64,000 bases of DNA from Paraphaeosphaeria minitans (Eukaryota > Ascomycota > Dothideomycetes > Pleosporales > Didymosphaeriaceae), in contig WJXW01000014.1 of NCBI GenBank assembly GCA_015832175.1, forward strand, positions 1,178,001-1,242,000, written 5' to 3'. A program made the translations under genes and the position numbers. Within the stretch, counting starts at the first letter, position 1. Each line of letters starts with the position of its first letter. Under the pieces are notes generated by a model. It saw only the letters and a program-made list of their open reading frames with translations, did not search any database and was not told the origin of the DNA. Positions 32,815 to 44,847 of this stretch are shown here, piece by piece.

Positions 32815-34321
32815 TTATATCCTCAATCGTACACTGGCTCTTTCCAACTCGCCAATATTGCCCATTCCCGCTAGACTCCACTTCTCGGTCACAAACCCGT
32901 CATCGATCTTTGCGCGGAGCATGCCGCTCTCGGCATAATACTCCATGATGGAACGTGCCTCGTCCTTGCTCAAACCACCCACTTTGATAACGTCGAGTGG
33001 CTTCAATTGTTCCTTTGCCGTGGGGCTGTGGAGATCCTTCAAAGCTTCCATGACGCGCGGGTCGATGTTCTTGTAGGGATTCCAACGAGGAGTCTTGCTG
33101 GGGTCGACTTGTCTTGCCTCAGCCACCTGGACTGAGAAGTCGAGCGCTGGGGTAGACGGAGCGTTCGACTGGGATGTGGCAGCGAGGATCACACCGCCGT
33201 TGGGAAGAGACTTGGCGCCGGAGAGGTGGTCGATGAAGTGCTTGATGATGGTGAGGTCGAATGAGTGGATTGGCTTCACCTGGGCGTTGAGGTAGTCGGA
33301 CTCCTTCATCATGTGAGCCGTGCCATCAACAGCTAGCATGATGGGCGGTTGACCAGGCTGTGTGAGCTCCTGCCACAGCGCCACAAAGACGGACCACGAG
33401 GCTTCAGGGTTGAGTATGCCAAGCTCGATGAGCTGTTTGAGGGTGGCATCTGCGGGTAGCGCAAGAGGTAGTGCGGGGTCCGTGGTGACCTTGATCTGCT
33501 CGAGCATGGGATTCTCGACGGTGTTGTTCGCCTTGAGGATCTGGCTCAGAAGGCTCGCGGTGTAAGTCTCTTGGGTGTACTGCATGGGCTGAGAGTCTGG
33601 GAGAGGCGCATATTCGGTGTGCGCATTAACGATATCCTGAGCTGTAGGGTATTAGCAGCGTGCCTGGGAAGCCTCAGACGGCGCACACACCTTCGGGGAG
33701 ATTGATGACTATCCACTGCCTCACGAAAGCCATGCTCAGGCCCTGGAGCAGGAGAGTGCTCTTTCCACTCAATCTCTCGCCGCTCAAGACCCTGCGCAGG
33801 GTCTGTTTGTTGTCCTCGGCGGCCTTCATGACCTTGGCAAGCTCAATCGTCTCCTTGCGCATCAGCGTTGCCGGTCTCCTGAACAGACTCCAGCCCTGGG
33901 TCGTCTTGAAAGCTTCCACGGCTCGCAGCGCGTCGACGGTCGCCTCGGGGATGCCCAGCACACGGCCCTGGTTGGCTTCGCTGAGGACGTCGGCTTTGGC
34001 CATGTCTTTGAGCGACGCCACCTCAAGGGCGTTGTCGTTGGTGAGGACGATGCGCTTCCGGGCAGCTTTTCGCTCGCCCTGTGCTGGACGCTTTCCCGTG
34101 TCCTGCACCGTGCTCCTGCCCTTCTTAACGTTGAGCGTCTTGTTGCCCTTCTTGGTCTGCGCCATGCCCTTCTTCTTGGTCACGGGGTTGGCATACCGCG
34201 CGGCCGACGTGGAAAAGCAGGCCATCTGGGCGTGGACGCGGGCGCGCGAGGCCATCGAGGCGTGGGCGGCAGAGTCGAGGGACAGCTGGGAGAAGCTCCG
34301 CAGACATGTTGGCGGAGGCAT
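32815..34321 (-). CDS. Mitochondrial small ribosomal subunit protein mS29 (DAP3)
   Basis: Two exons are inferred on the minus strand: 34321-33691 and 33641-32815, with a 49-bp intron, giving 485 aa. The N-terminus MPPPTCLRSFSQLSLD...ACFSTSAARY is a basic, Ser/Arg-rich mitochondrial presequence. The P-loop SGERLSGKSTLLLQGLSMAF (about residue 190) is the GTP-binding motif of DAP3, and IMLAVDGTAHMM is the Walker B-like strand. The family is a GTP-binding protein of the mitoribosomal head. An in-frame upstream ATG at 34456 would add 45 residues; I chose 34321 because homologues start with this presequence. It is divergent from RRS1 with only 244 bp between starts. Confidence 0.92.
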
Positions 34322-34565
34322 GGCGGGAAAGGGATCGAGGCGCGGCGCCTCTGCAATGGCGAGCTGGGGTGCGGATGCGGATGCGGATGCGGAGTCTCGA
34401 TGGCTGTCGCTGCCAAAAAGCACCACACGTCGGAGGTCCGCTGCCAGAGCTAGCACCTAATCCGGCTAGATACGTCCCTCGGCCAGGAATTTTTGTGCAG
34501 CAGCATCAGCAGGGCGCTCCCACTCCGCAGCGTCGCGCACCCGCACACACACCCACACACACACA
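34322..34565. promoter_or_regulatory. Compact bidirectional promoter MRPS29/RRS1
   Basis: Only 244 bp separate the two start codons. The segment has a GCGGAT repeat (GATGCGGATGCGGATGCG, about 34372-34392) and an ACACACACCC run just before the RRS1 start. Shared control would couple a mitochondrial ribosomal protein to a cytosolic ribosome assembly factor; this is inference. Confidence 0.6.
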
Positions 34566-35283
34566 ATGTCTGACACGGAAATGGACGGCGGCATCGCGCT
34601 CAAGGGTGCAGACGCAATGGACACGGCCTCCCCGTCCAAAGCAGCCATGAGCGTGACCGACTCGACCCTCGCGACCAGAAGGTGCGATCCTGCCGCCATG
34701 CGCACGCCCCGCTGGACTCTTGCTGACCTGGTGCAGACCCGTGACCGTCGACAAACCCACGCCCTACACCTTCGACCTGGGGAACCTGCTGGCGAACGAC
34801 CCCAATCCGTTGGCGCGCGACGCCGACGAAGAAGCCCTCCAAGCCAACGCCCGCGACGCCGCCCAGGTCCTCGTGAATCAGCTGCTCAGCACTTGCGAGA
34901 TCAAGTCCTCGGCCGATGGGGTTCACCTTGTCCTCCCCCCGTGCACTACCCCGCTGCCCCGCGAAAAACCCATCCCGGCCGAGAAGCCGCCTACCAAGTG
35001 GGAGCTCTTCGCGAAGAAGAAGGGTATCACCAAGAACAATAACGACAAGACCAAGCTGGTTTACGACGAGGCTACCGGCGAGTGGGTTCCCAGATGGGGC
35101 TACAAGGGCAAGAACAAGGAGGGTGACAACGAGTGGCTTGTTGAGGTCGACGACAAGAGGGAGAAGGAGACCGGCGAGGCCCACGATGCGAGGGCCGACA
35201 GCAGGGCTGCAAGGAAGGAGAAGATTCGGAGGAACGAGAGGAAACAGCGCGCCAACGAGCGCAACGCTAAGAAAACTGGCTAA
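34566..35283 (+). CDS. RRS1: Ribosome biogenesis regulatory protein Rrs1
   Basis: Two exons are inferred: 34566-34681 and 34737-35283, with a 55-bp intron (GTGCGA...GCTGAC...GCAG), giving 220 aa. The conserved part begins right after the junction: [19 protein letters not shown], then [43 protein letters not shown] and [19 protein letters not shown]. The C-terminus is a lysine/arginine-rich tail ([18 protein letters not shown]) that probably gives nucleolar location. Rrs1 works with Rpf2 to bring the 5S RNP into pre-60S particles. The N-terminal 35 residues are acidic and variable. Splicing must join ACC AGA AG to A CCC; the unspliced frame runs into an unrelated peptide. Confidence 0.95.
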
Positions 35284-36038
35284 GGACATGGCATGTATGC
35301 GGTTTCAAGGCGACGAGTGTGGGTTTCTCGCAATGCATTGGGTGGCGTTAGGGATATTATATGATACCGGCGTATATGGCTTGAAAATGGCAGCATCTTG
35401 GACCTGGCAGCGAGCAGCGGGAAGCATGAGGATACGATGGTCTGAAGCTCGTGTTGAAGAGTCCAGAGTTGCGTATGTTGTTTAGGCAAGAGTAAACTTG
35501 GAAGTGGAACCACTGCTAATGTTCCGCGCTGCACTGCTACATGTCTTTTCATCGTCAACACAATCCGTGCGTTCGTACTTACCTCCACATTGAGACCTTT
35601 GAAAGCAATAAGTCGTGCTGAGCTTCTGGATCTGCTGCGTAGGGATGTTACACGTCTAGAACTCCAGTCAATCCAGTCAATCCAATCAATTCAACCAATC
35701 AATTTGCCATGTTTCCATAAAGATAATCGAGCATCAAATCAGCTAGTTGAGCAATTTCCAACCTGTGAGAGTGTCGAGAACCTCGAGGTTGTGTTCCCAA
35801 ACATCTGCCCAGGTTCTCGGTCTTTAGCTCCTTTAGCGAACCAACGGCGCCCCCTGTCCGTCTCGCACAGCACAGCAAAATTGCCGCACCGTCACTGCGT
35901 CTGTCTCTGCAGCAAAATACCAGAGTCGCAGCATAACCTGCCACGAGAATTAAAATACCATAAATATTTATTGAAGGTTTGGCGAACATTACATCAATTC
36001 ACTACAGCTTGTAGTGGATCGTGCCCCAACCTTCTTAA
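35284..36038. other. Intergenic DNA between RRS1 and the tRNA gene
   Basis: No gene is recognised. A short pentad run (CAATC-CAGTC type, about 35665-35705) is present. Just before the tRNA, AACCTTCTTAAGGTT forms a small inverted repeat (36028-36042) that overlaps the first tRNA bases. Confidence 0.5.
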
Positions 36039-36123
36039 GGTTGTGTAGTGTAGCGGTTATCACTCCGGATTCTGATCACATCAGTATCTTCCGGCAACCC
36101 CGGTTCGATTCCGGGCACGACCT
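36039..36123 (+). tRNA. tRNA-Gln (anticodon CUG) with a 13-nt intron
   Basis: The 7-bp acceptor stem GGTTGTG pairs with CACGACC (36116-36122), with discriminator T at 36123. The anticodon stem CCGGA (36065-36069) pairs with TCCGG (36090-36094). The loop reads TTCTGA, then intron 36076-36088, then T, so the anticodon is CTG (36072-36074). The intron sits after position 37, the canonical place. The T arm CCCGG-TTCGATT-CCGGG is perfect. The mature length before CCA is 72 nt, usual for tRNA-Gln. Confidence 0.95.
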
Positions 36124-36126
36124 CTC

Positions 36127-36145
36127 TTTTGTCAACTTTTTTTTG
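36127..36145 (+). terminator. RNA polymerase III terminator of the tRNA gene
   Basis: A TTTT run lies four bases behind the tRNA (36127-36130). A second, longer T run follows at about 36137-36145 as a likely backup. Confidence 0.8.
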
Positions 36146-37352
36146 CAAACAAGTGCTGAATGAAGAGTTGCTCACCTTTTTGCAGCGGCAAGCGGTGGGT
36201 GAGGTCTTGTACCCTCAAAGAGCGCTACATAGTACAGCGGACACCTCTCGACCTTTGGTTCTCAAATATTTGGTTGGCACATGTAAAAGTGCATGTTCTT
36301 ATTGTCTACATGCCTAATCCCACCTTTTTCGACTGCTAAGGAAAATTCTAGGTTGCCTAACGCTCGCGGGCCACGGGACGCACTCGAACACTGGTTCTGT
36401 CAGTGACGCACCCACACGGGACCCGTCACCCGTCACCCACAACCTCAAGCTGTTCCAGATCAGATCAGATAAAAGCTTGAAAGCGAAGTTGCTAACCGTA
36501 GACCATAATACGAACCAGCGGTTCACTCGCGATCGCGCCCGTCACTAGCATCCTAAGATCATGCCAGGAAAGAAAGAGATATTTTATTCGTCCATGCAGA
36601 CGAAGCAGACAGCAATCCACTTCAGCCCTTCGACATACTCTAGAAATTACACAGACGCTTTTCTCGCTGCCTAAAGGGGATTGCGATGTGACATTCGGCC
36701 GTTCGGAATGCTTCGGTGCACATGGTAAGTTTTGTGCATTGCAGCGCCCTCGATGGTCAAAACGCAAAGTTCCATCTTCTGTGGCTTTTGATATTGTCTT
36801 CGGCCCGGCCATGACCAATGGCATGTCACTTTGTTGCCGCCAGGCAAGATGCATCTTTGCGATTTGGCACATGTGGTCGGCTGCACTTCTGGGTTCTGAG
36901 CTTCGGTGGCTATTGATTGTGCACGCTTGCAGAAGACCAAGGAGCATTGTAAAGCAATCTACTCATGCTCGCATTGATGTGATTGACGCATTCATGCCAC
37001 CAAGATATTGCATTTGAGCAGACATTGTTCCTGTGACGATGTGATCTGGCAGGCGAGGGAATGACATAGAACATAGGTATTTTCGGCAAAAAGAGTCACT
37101 CTTTCTTTCATCGGCGCAACGTGTTTTTCAAAGTATTGCGAATAAAATCGTGATGTCATCGGACTGGGCCGTATAGATGGCCCTGGGGCATTGCAGAGAC
37201 ATGGGAGGACGATTGAAGCTTAGGCAATTTGATATTTTGCAAATTATTCTTTCAATTGACAGTCATATTTGGTATCTTTTGGTTTCCACTCCACTCACAT
37301 TCCTTCGATCAACAATTTGTGCAGGCGTCTATATTGCATAAAGGGACCTTGT
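36146..37352. other. Intergenic DNA between the tRNA and the ABC transporter
   Basis: No gene is recognised in 1.2 kb. A 151-codon minus-strand ORF (36492-36947) overlaps ORFs in other frames and has no recognisable features. The right edge contains the 3' end of the ABC transporter transcript. Confidence 0.5.
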
Positions 37353-40300
37353 CTATGCCTCTCCCTCACCACTCTTCTTCTTTCCCTTGCCCTTCATTCC
37401 GCCCATAGCTTTCCCTGCCGCCCTACCTACCGCTCCAAACCCGAAGCTCCACCCCTTGATCCTAACGCTCCAAATAAAAAAATACACCAACGCCCAGTTG
37501 CTGATGCAGAATGCTAGGAAGATACCAAAGTCGCGCCACTTGTCGCTGGCTGATATGTTCAGTGTAGCTAGGTAGTCGTCTCCCGAAGAATACGGGCAGT
37601 ACATGCATCCGGACGTTGCGTCGGGGTTGAGCAGATAACCCGGCGACTGTGAGATGAAGCCGCCCGCGTACGATTTGCACGTCTGACCAGGTGGCGTATC
37701 AAATTGCGCAGTCTCGCTCGACTCACACTCAACAGGAATCCCATGGAGCGTTGCCGCTAGCACGCCACCGATCCAGTACGTACTTGGGTTTACGTAGTAC
37801 ATCCAATATTTCCAAAACACCGCAAGCTGCGTGTACGGTCTGACCACGCCGTTAAACAGACTGAACATGACGAAGAAGAAAGGCAAAACGTTGGAGATTA
37901 CAGTGAAGCTGGGTGCGAAAGCGCAGATCCACTGACCCCAGGAGGAGATGAACAAGTAAAACAGCATGGTCATAAGGAAGACGTAGCCGGCGGTCGAGCT
38001 ATCCGTAGGAAGTCCAGTAGGGAAATACCAGAGGAGCCAGTAGATGACAGAAGACACGATTGCGATAGGGACCTCGGCAACCACCTGAGCGGTCGTGAAG
38101 GCAACCCAGCCGTATATACGCGAAGGGAGCTCGCGTGCTTGCCAGAGTGCCATGTTTTGGTAGAATTTTGGAACCACCGCATTTACAATCGTAGGAGGGA
38201 TGAGTAGGATCAGGAAGGATGTGAACATGCGATTCTGCATGTCGCCGATGCTGTTGCCGAGCTTCCAGAAGGTGAAGCCGTTGAAGATGCCGATAATGAC
38301 AGCGACGAAGAGCTTGCCGTAGAGGTAGGATGGATCGCGCCAGTACTGTGTGAACACCCGCTTCGTCACCATGGTCGTCTGTAGCCAAACCGGCGCAGCG
38401 AATTCGGTTGCATCGCCGTGCTCGTTTTCGAAAGCCTTCTTGCTCCGCTCACTCTTGACCCGTTCGATTTCCTCTAGCATCTCTCTGTTGTTGGACGACT
38501 TGGCCCACTCCTCGTTCCAATTGATTCTCGAACCATCTTTGCGTTTGACCGGCTTTGCGGCCGTCTCAAGAATGAACTCGGCGATGTTCTTGCTGGGAGG
38601 GCACTCCGCTCCCCGATCGGCGAAGTAACGGGTCACGTCCTTGCCATTTTCGCCAACGCTCCCAAAATAGAAGGTATTTCCACCCGGATTGAGCGCGAGG
38701 ATCATGTCAAATTGCTGCGAGCGTTAGCGGAGGGTCGGCGGGGGCAGCGGCGGCGACGTACCTGAATGAGGACCGAGGAGGGTTGATGTATCGTACAAAC
38801 GATGGCTTGACCAGCAGAAGATAGCTTTTTGAGAAATCGCACGATTGAGACAGACGAATTTGAGTCTAGTCCAGAAGTTGGCTCATCGAGGAAGAGAAGA
38901 AGAGACGGCTTGGCAGCGAGCTGAAGTGTGGTCAGTGAATTGCTCAAAAATCAGGGGATTGGGTTAGAAGTGGGTGTTGTAGCTTCAGCTCGTACCAATG
39001 TCTGAAAATTTCAGACAGTAATAATAGCGAAAAACAACCGCTTCGTACCCGGGTGGTTCTCACTTCTACGCCTATGGTAAGACGCTTTTTCTGTTCCACA
39101 CCCAAGCTAGAGACGAGAGCATCTTGGCTCTGCTGAAGCTCAAGCAGGTCGATGATCTTGTCCACGTATTCGATCTTCTCCTGTCGAGGGATGTTGCGAT
39201 CTTGTCGCAAAATAGCAGAGAACTCCAAAGCCTCCCGAATAGTCGCAGTACCGTCGTGAAGGTCCATCTGCTCACAGAAGCCTGTTCCACGTTGGAAGCC
39301 AATGTCTAAAGGCTTGCCGTCTACAAGCATATCACCTGAAACGACTCCAAGCTTCTGGCGCTGACTCAGTGTGTTCAGTAGCGTCGTCTTGCCAGCTCCA
39401 GAAGCACCGACGAGTGCGATCATTTGCCCTGGTTTTACGTAGCCTGAGACTCCGTTGAGTAGTTTCCGCTCACCTCCCTGGTACGAAACCGTATATTCGA
39501 CATTTTGCCAGGTGAAGACGCTCTCACTGCTGGAGATCTGCTCCAAGACTTCTTCCTGTTGTAATTCCGTGGTCTCGCCGCTCAAACCACCCCCAGTGCT
39601 GCCGCCAGCAACGGCTTTCTCCTCATCGGAGGGAGCTTGTTTGGCTGCCTTTCTGGAGCGCTTTGACTTCTTGAAGATCAACGCACCGCCACCAGCTGAA
39701 GAAAAAGAAAACGACTCAGTTGCCCATATAGTGACAAGCACGTAAAGTACCGCAAAAGCGATGATCACCGCCCAATTCCTCCATAGATTGCTTCTTGAGT
39801 AGTTGAAGCTTGTGGCCAGGTATGCGGATCCAGGAACGGTGCGTGCATTCGGTTGAGCGCCAGTTAGCGCACAGCCTTGAAAATTCGGGTCCACGTCAGG
39901 CCCTTGAGGTACAAGTTGAGACGGCGAGCACTCCATGACTCGATCCGAAAACTCGTTGGAAATAACTCCTTCAAACGCGTAACTAATGGGGTTGATCCAG
40001 TATAGCCATCCGAACCATATGTACTCATGGAGCAGTTGTGGTTTGGGTATAACGTATCCCTGTTGTGCGCGTCAGTCTTGCAAGTAATATTGATCCGTCA
40101 CTAGGAGTATTACCGTATATAAGATGAGCAGGTTCAACGCAATGCCGGAGAATCGCACAGCGTCGTCGATTGTTGGCGATAGCGCAGCAAACATCCGATA
40201 CAAGGACGTGATGCAAATCGTCGTGGTATATACAAAGAGCATGTAAATGAAGAACTTGGACACGTCCACATCCAGCTCCGTCATGAAGTACATGATTAGT

Positions 40301-42249
40301 ACAAATGGTACGACCTGAAAGAGCAACAACGGGAAGTCTTGAAGCACGCGCGCCAGCGCAACAGCGGAAGGCCGATAGAATGCGTAGTCGTTGTGGCGCT
40401 TGACGATCGCTCGACCAGAGACGGCTTTGAGAAGTTCCGAGAGTTGTAGCCAACCCAGGAAGAGGATAGAGAAGAAAAGAGCGCCGCCACGCGAGAAAGC
40501 GCCACTGGAATCCAGACTCTCACCATAGAAAAGTGAACCCACGATGAGACCGTTACTGATGATAATGAAGAACTTCGTAAAAAGAGTTGTTTTGTCGCCC
40601 CATGTCAACCAGAGCTCTCGCTGAGTACAGGCCAGGACCTGCTGCAAGAAGCTGACTGTGTAGGGGGACTTTTTCGACACTGTTTTGCTCTTGCCCTCCT
40701 GAACAGCACCCTCAAATTCTCGTGCGTCAACGTAGTTTGACCGTTTGAGCTCTGCCTCATACGTGTCAACCTCCAAAAGGACGCGTTTGTAGCTCTCAGA
40801 TTGTCGAAATGCTGCTTCGAGTTCCTCAGGTGTCTTAGGGGTACTGTGCTCGTAGCCTTCACGAAATTGTCTCTCACCAGGATCAGTACAAGCCGTCAAG
40901 AAGTCGGCCGTTGTTTGTCGTTCCGGGGCTTTGAAACCCAAATCGAGAAAGTATTTCCTCGCTTCATTTGCCGGCCCTTGGTAAATGCACCGACCTTGAT
41001 CGATCACCATGACTTTATCCATCAATTCATAGATACCTTCACCCGCTTGATATAATGTGACAAAAGTCGTCCGGTTGCTAATGTCAGTCATGATACGCAG
41101 TGACTTTGCGTAGTCCAGCGCGGTGGAGGCGTCCAGGCCTCGAGTCGAGTTGTCCCAGCATACGCAAGTACTTTTGGTCGCAAGTGTCTCGGCAATAGAG
41201 ACTCTCTTGCGTTCTCCTCCGCTTACGCCGCGTACAAACTCGTCACCAACGGGGGTATACCGGGTGTGCGAAATCCCGAATATCTTCAGTAATGCTTCTA
41301 GAATGACCGGTATGTGGTCCCTGTCCTTCTTTTTCGTCTTATTCAGGAGTGCAAAGTACAGTGTTTGCCAGACATTGAGCTCTGCGAAGTGCACATCGTC
41401 CTCGGCGTTGTAGTTGACTTCTCCACGAAATTTCTTTGCTTGCTCTTTTGCGGATATACCGCCATATGATACGTCTCCTTCTACGGAGGCATAGCTTTCT
41501 CGCTGATTGGCCAGTACCTTGAGGAGGGTGGAGCATCCAGATCCAGGACGACCGAGAACAAGCATCATCTCTCCATCCCTCACACAGCCTTGGAAGTCGT
41601 GGATCAACGTTCGGGTCTGAGAGTGTCGGGATAGCTTCAGTGCGGGTATAAATCGAGATACCAGTTTGTACAGGTCAGGCCCAAAGGTACCGATGATTGC
41701 GTCTGGAAGCGTTCTCACGAACGTCGACGTGCTCCCAACACCTTGTACAGTGAGGTTCTTCCAGATCACCCCAACCTTCTTCGCGGACTGTCCATTCTTC
41801 CGCTTCTCGAAGTGCCCCTCCTTCATGAAAGCTCCCAACTCGAAGTCCTCTTCTTTCTCGGCAGCTGCATCTTCGTATTCCCCATCAGCATTACTTTCCG
41901 TCGCCGCCATTGAGTGTCGTCGCTGTGCTCCGCTCCTTCCACTCCGTCGGCTCATGGTCTTCGCTAGCCCATCCGGACGTTCTGAAGCTCGCGATTGTGT
42001 TCTCGACATGTTCGTCAGCCTCTCTCGCAAGACGGCAAACTCCTCCGCGGCGTGACGAGTGTCGAGGTCACCGGCGTCTCGCTCTCCCCAGGTTCCTCCA
42101 ACATTGTGTCGATATCCATCCTCATCGAAATCACTGGCTTCCGGTGGCGTTTCGACCTCCTCTAAGCGATCCGGGTGATTCTGTGCTTCGTTGTGCCAAG
42201 GGTTTCGACCGTCTTCCGTGTTGCTGCGGGTAAGACCGCTTCCCCACAT
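37353..42249 (-). CDS. PDR-type (ABCG full-size) ABC multidrug transporter
   Basis: Four exons are inferred on the minus strand: 42249-40114, 40059-39064, 38920-38762 and 38714-37353, with introns of 54, 143 and 47 bp, all phase 0. The product has 1550 aa. The layout is NBD1-TMD1-NBD2-TMD2, the reverse order typical of fungal PDR pumps. NBD1 has [11 protein letters not shown] (Walker A with Cys in place of Lys, about residue 233) and the good signature [16 protein letters not shown]2 has a canonical [11 protein letters not shown] (about residue 929), [10 protein letters not shown] and the degenerate signature [14 protein letters not shown]. This asymmetry is normal for the family. It pumps lipophilic drugs or sterol-like compounds out of the plasma membrane; the substrate is unknown. 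A further in-frame ATG at 42291 would add 14 residues. The C-terminus is Lys/Gly-rich ([15 protein letters not shown]). Confidence 0.95.
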
Positions 42250-43319
42250 CTTTGCTGTATCAATGAGCGTGAGAGGGCAGATGAATCGCACTAAAGACTA
42301 GTTGACGATGGTTATGATGTATGATAGAGGTTCGTAGAACATGAGGTGTCTTAATTCTTAAATATACCGTAGGCATAAAAGCTGTTGAAACATGGGGACA
42401 ATGCAGGGTGTGGTTTGCGTGTGGAGACACGGTGGATCAGGGAGAGCAACGTGCACGTTGACAAATGCTCGCCGGAGTCAAACGGATTTACGCGATAGAC
42501 TATGTGATTGTGAGGACGTCATTATAGAACTGGCATAAATGGTGGGTCTCAGCACCATGGTTTGCGCTTACGGCAATTTTTTTTTCATTCTAAAAAACCG
42601 AGATGCATAACTACGCCATCGGCAACTATAAACTCTACATGCCAATCGGAACGACTTCTTCGACTCGATCCCATGTGAAGAGGCGGCAGATCGACATTTT
42701 TGCTGAGTCGTGTCAGTATGTTGTGATTGTTGCAGAAGGGTGTGAGGAGCCGTGGGGGCGTTATCGATAGCATTTCACTGTTTCCGGCCATGGTGATTGG
42801 ACGGCGAGTCTTGATGACGCAGCACGTTTCATTTTGCAATGTCCGAAAGCGGTTTGCGATACGCGACAAAGACCCTGTTGTCAGCTTGTTGGGCGAATTT
42901 CACCGCTGTCTTCGCCCCTACATAGTACAATTTGGTCTTCTCCGGTCCTGTTGCATGTATGTCTGTGCTACGCGAGAGCCCACACGCTGGGACAGGTCCG
43001 AGGAGGCAACCATCATGGGTGCTCATGTTGGGCAGATGCTGACGGCGAAGGGGGTGATGAGCGAGGTGCTGCCTGTTGTTCTGACTTTCTTCTGACCTTG
43101 CTGAGAAATCCATGGCCAAGCCTGCGACGTGAAGACACGGCTCAAGCACGCCGACATACGCCATGATGGCTTTGCGAGGTTTTACTGAGTTATCGCCGCT
43201 GTTTAGTCCGAAGTAAGGGGGGGATGCATAGGACCGAATATTATCGGATACAGTCTGCTTGGGCCATTGCAGATCTTTTCCAAAAGCTTTGCTACGAAAC
43301 ATGTCTATACCTAGCCCTT
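42250..43319 (-). promoter_or_regulatory. Upstream region of the ABC transporter (1.07 kb)
   Basis: The segment separates the ABC gene from the 3' end of the aldo-keto reductase gene, both on the minus strand. Minus-strand ORFs (42869-42585; 43302-42829) show no family resemblance. I found no clear pleiotropic drug-response element (TCCGYGGA). Confidence 0.4.
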
Positions 43320-44228
43320 CTATTGAGGGGCATTGCTAACAGCCTGCACAATCGCACCGCTCTTGCCTTGATCTAAACCGTCTAAACTTTGCATGTCCTT
43401 ATCATCCAGCTCAAAGCCATACACATCCGCATTCTTCTCGATTCTCTCCGGCGAATCGGATTTGGGTAAGGGAACCCAGCCCTTGTCCAGAGCGTAACGG
43501 ATGAGCACCTGGTTCGGCGATGTCTTGTGTTTGTGCGCAATTTCATTGACGGTTTTGTCGTCGGCCTTCTGGTTGCGAACGATTGGGCAGTACGCTTCAA
43601 CAACAATGTTGTTCTTCTTGCAGTACTCAACAGCCTCACGTTGCTGGCACCACGGGTGGAGCTAGGGTGAATGAGTGCAGCTCTGGCTTAATATCACATG
43701 TGTAGTGCATACCTCAATCTGATTGACAGCTGGCGGCCATACCTTCCCAATTTCTTTGATTTCTTCCATATGCCCAACCCCGTAATTGCTGACTCCAATA
43801 TCCCTCACTCTACCATTCGCTTTCGCCATCTCCAACGCCTGCCACATCAGCTTCCTACTCTCTTTCCCTCCGTTGGGACTGTGTATCAAGAAAAGGTCCA
43901 CATAGCCATTCTCGCCGTCAAGCTTCTCAACGCTGTCCTCGATGGACTTGTATGTTGCCTCAATGTCTTTGCCTGGAGAAAGAATCTTGGTGGTGATGTA
44001 GAGCTCGGAACGGGGAACTTGGGAGTCACGAACGGCCTGGCCGACGCTTGTTTCATTGACGTAGTACTGCGCAGTGTCGATGTGGCGATAGCCAGATTTG
44101 ATTGCGGTGAGACAGGAGTTTACGCAGGTAGATGGTGGGGATTGGTAGACGCCGAAGCCGATTTGAGGGATCTTGTACTTGGAGTTGGGAAGTGTGAGAG
44201 CGGACGTTAGGCTCAGTTTGGAAGCCAT
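43320..44228 (-). CDS. Aldo-keto reductase
   Basis: Two exons are inferred on the minus strand: 44228-43713 and 43661-43320, with a 51-bp intron (GTATGC...CCCTAG), giving 285 aa. NADPH-dependent reduction of aldehydes and ketones is the family activity. The catalytic tetrad is visible: Asp and Tyr in GYRHIDTAQYY, Lys in ITTKILS and His in LFLIHSPN. IGVSNYGVGHMEEI and AVNQIELHPWCQQRE (spanning the splice junction) are classic AKR segments, and VLIRYALDKGWVPLPKSDSPERI is the cofactor-binding end. The natural substrate is unknown. It shares a 619-bp divergent promoter with MRI1 that holds a 22-bp tandem repeat. Confidence 0.94.
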
Positions 44229-44847
44229 GGTGGAAAGCCTGCAATCGAGGTCAATGGACTGCGTAAGAACACTTGCTTCAGCACCCACGAGATTGAAAAG
44301 CCCAGGAAAGGTAGAAGATGGAGCACAGGAAGGTAGAAGATGGAGCACAGGAAGGTAGAAGATGGAGCACAGGAAGGTAGAAGATGGAGCACAAGAAGGT
44401 AGAAGATGGAGCACGGGAAGCTCGAAGAAAGGTAATTCTTTTGGGTCTCAGAGCTCCATTGTTCAATTACCTATTCCTCGTGTGGTGATGTCAGGATTCC
44501 GCAGCCGTGTTGCCGGGATGGGTTTGGGGGCAAATGCGGTTAGCAGTCAGGACTTAGTTGCAACGCGCGGGTGCACAAGGTCATGTACATCTATAGTACT
44601 TGTTACTGGCTCTGTTGCTCTACATGTATACCTACTATCATTGTGTGTTCGAGCAGTGTACAGTATACACATGCTACATGAGATGGAAGAGCTTTGGAGC
44701 TCCCTCCAAAACAACCCCGCGCTAGTCAGAGCGGGGCGGCTGCTCCCACATTGTGTGGCGTCAACTCGCGTTGGGCAGCTTGGGCAAACACAACATTTTC
44801 TTCAGCACTAGCAAGTACTCCCGCAAGCTTCGCTGCGAGAAGTCAGG
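44229..44847. promoter_or_regulatory. Divergent AKR/MRI1 promoter region
   Basis: This 619-bp region between two outward-facing genes contains the 22-bp tandem repeat described separately. The MRI1-proximal half is plain sequence with no recognised binding site. Confidence 0.5.
44304..44430. repeat. 22-bp tandem repeat (about 5.5 copies)
   Basis: The unit AGGAAGGTAGAAGATGGAGC followed by AC is repeated head to tail, with the last copies slightly changed (AAGAAGG; GGGAAGC). The array starts 76 bp upstream of the AKR start codon, so it lies in its leader or core promoter. The unit length is not a multiple of three, and no start or stop pattern suggests coding. Confidence 0.95.

Noticed and set aside
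36492..36947. 151-codon minus-strand ORF
   Set aside because: Overlaps a + strand ORF of similar length; neither is recognisable.
42585..43302. Two minus-strand ORFs upstream of the ABC transporter
   Set aside because: No family resemblance and no splice pattern joining them; more likely promoter DNA.
37353..44228. Detoxification cluster of ABC pump, aldo-keto reductase and nitronate monooxygenase
   Set aside because: The genes are separated by unrelated housekeeping genes, and no shared regulator is visible.
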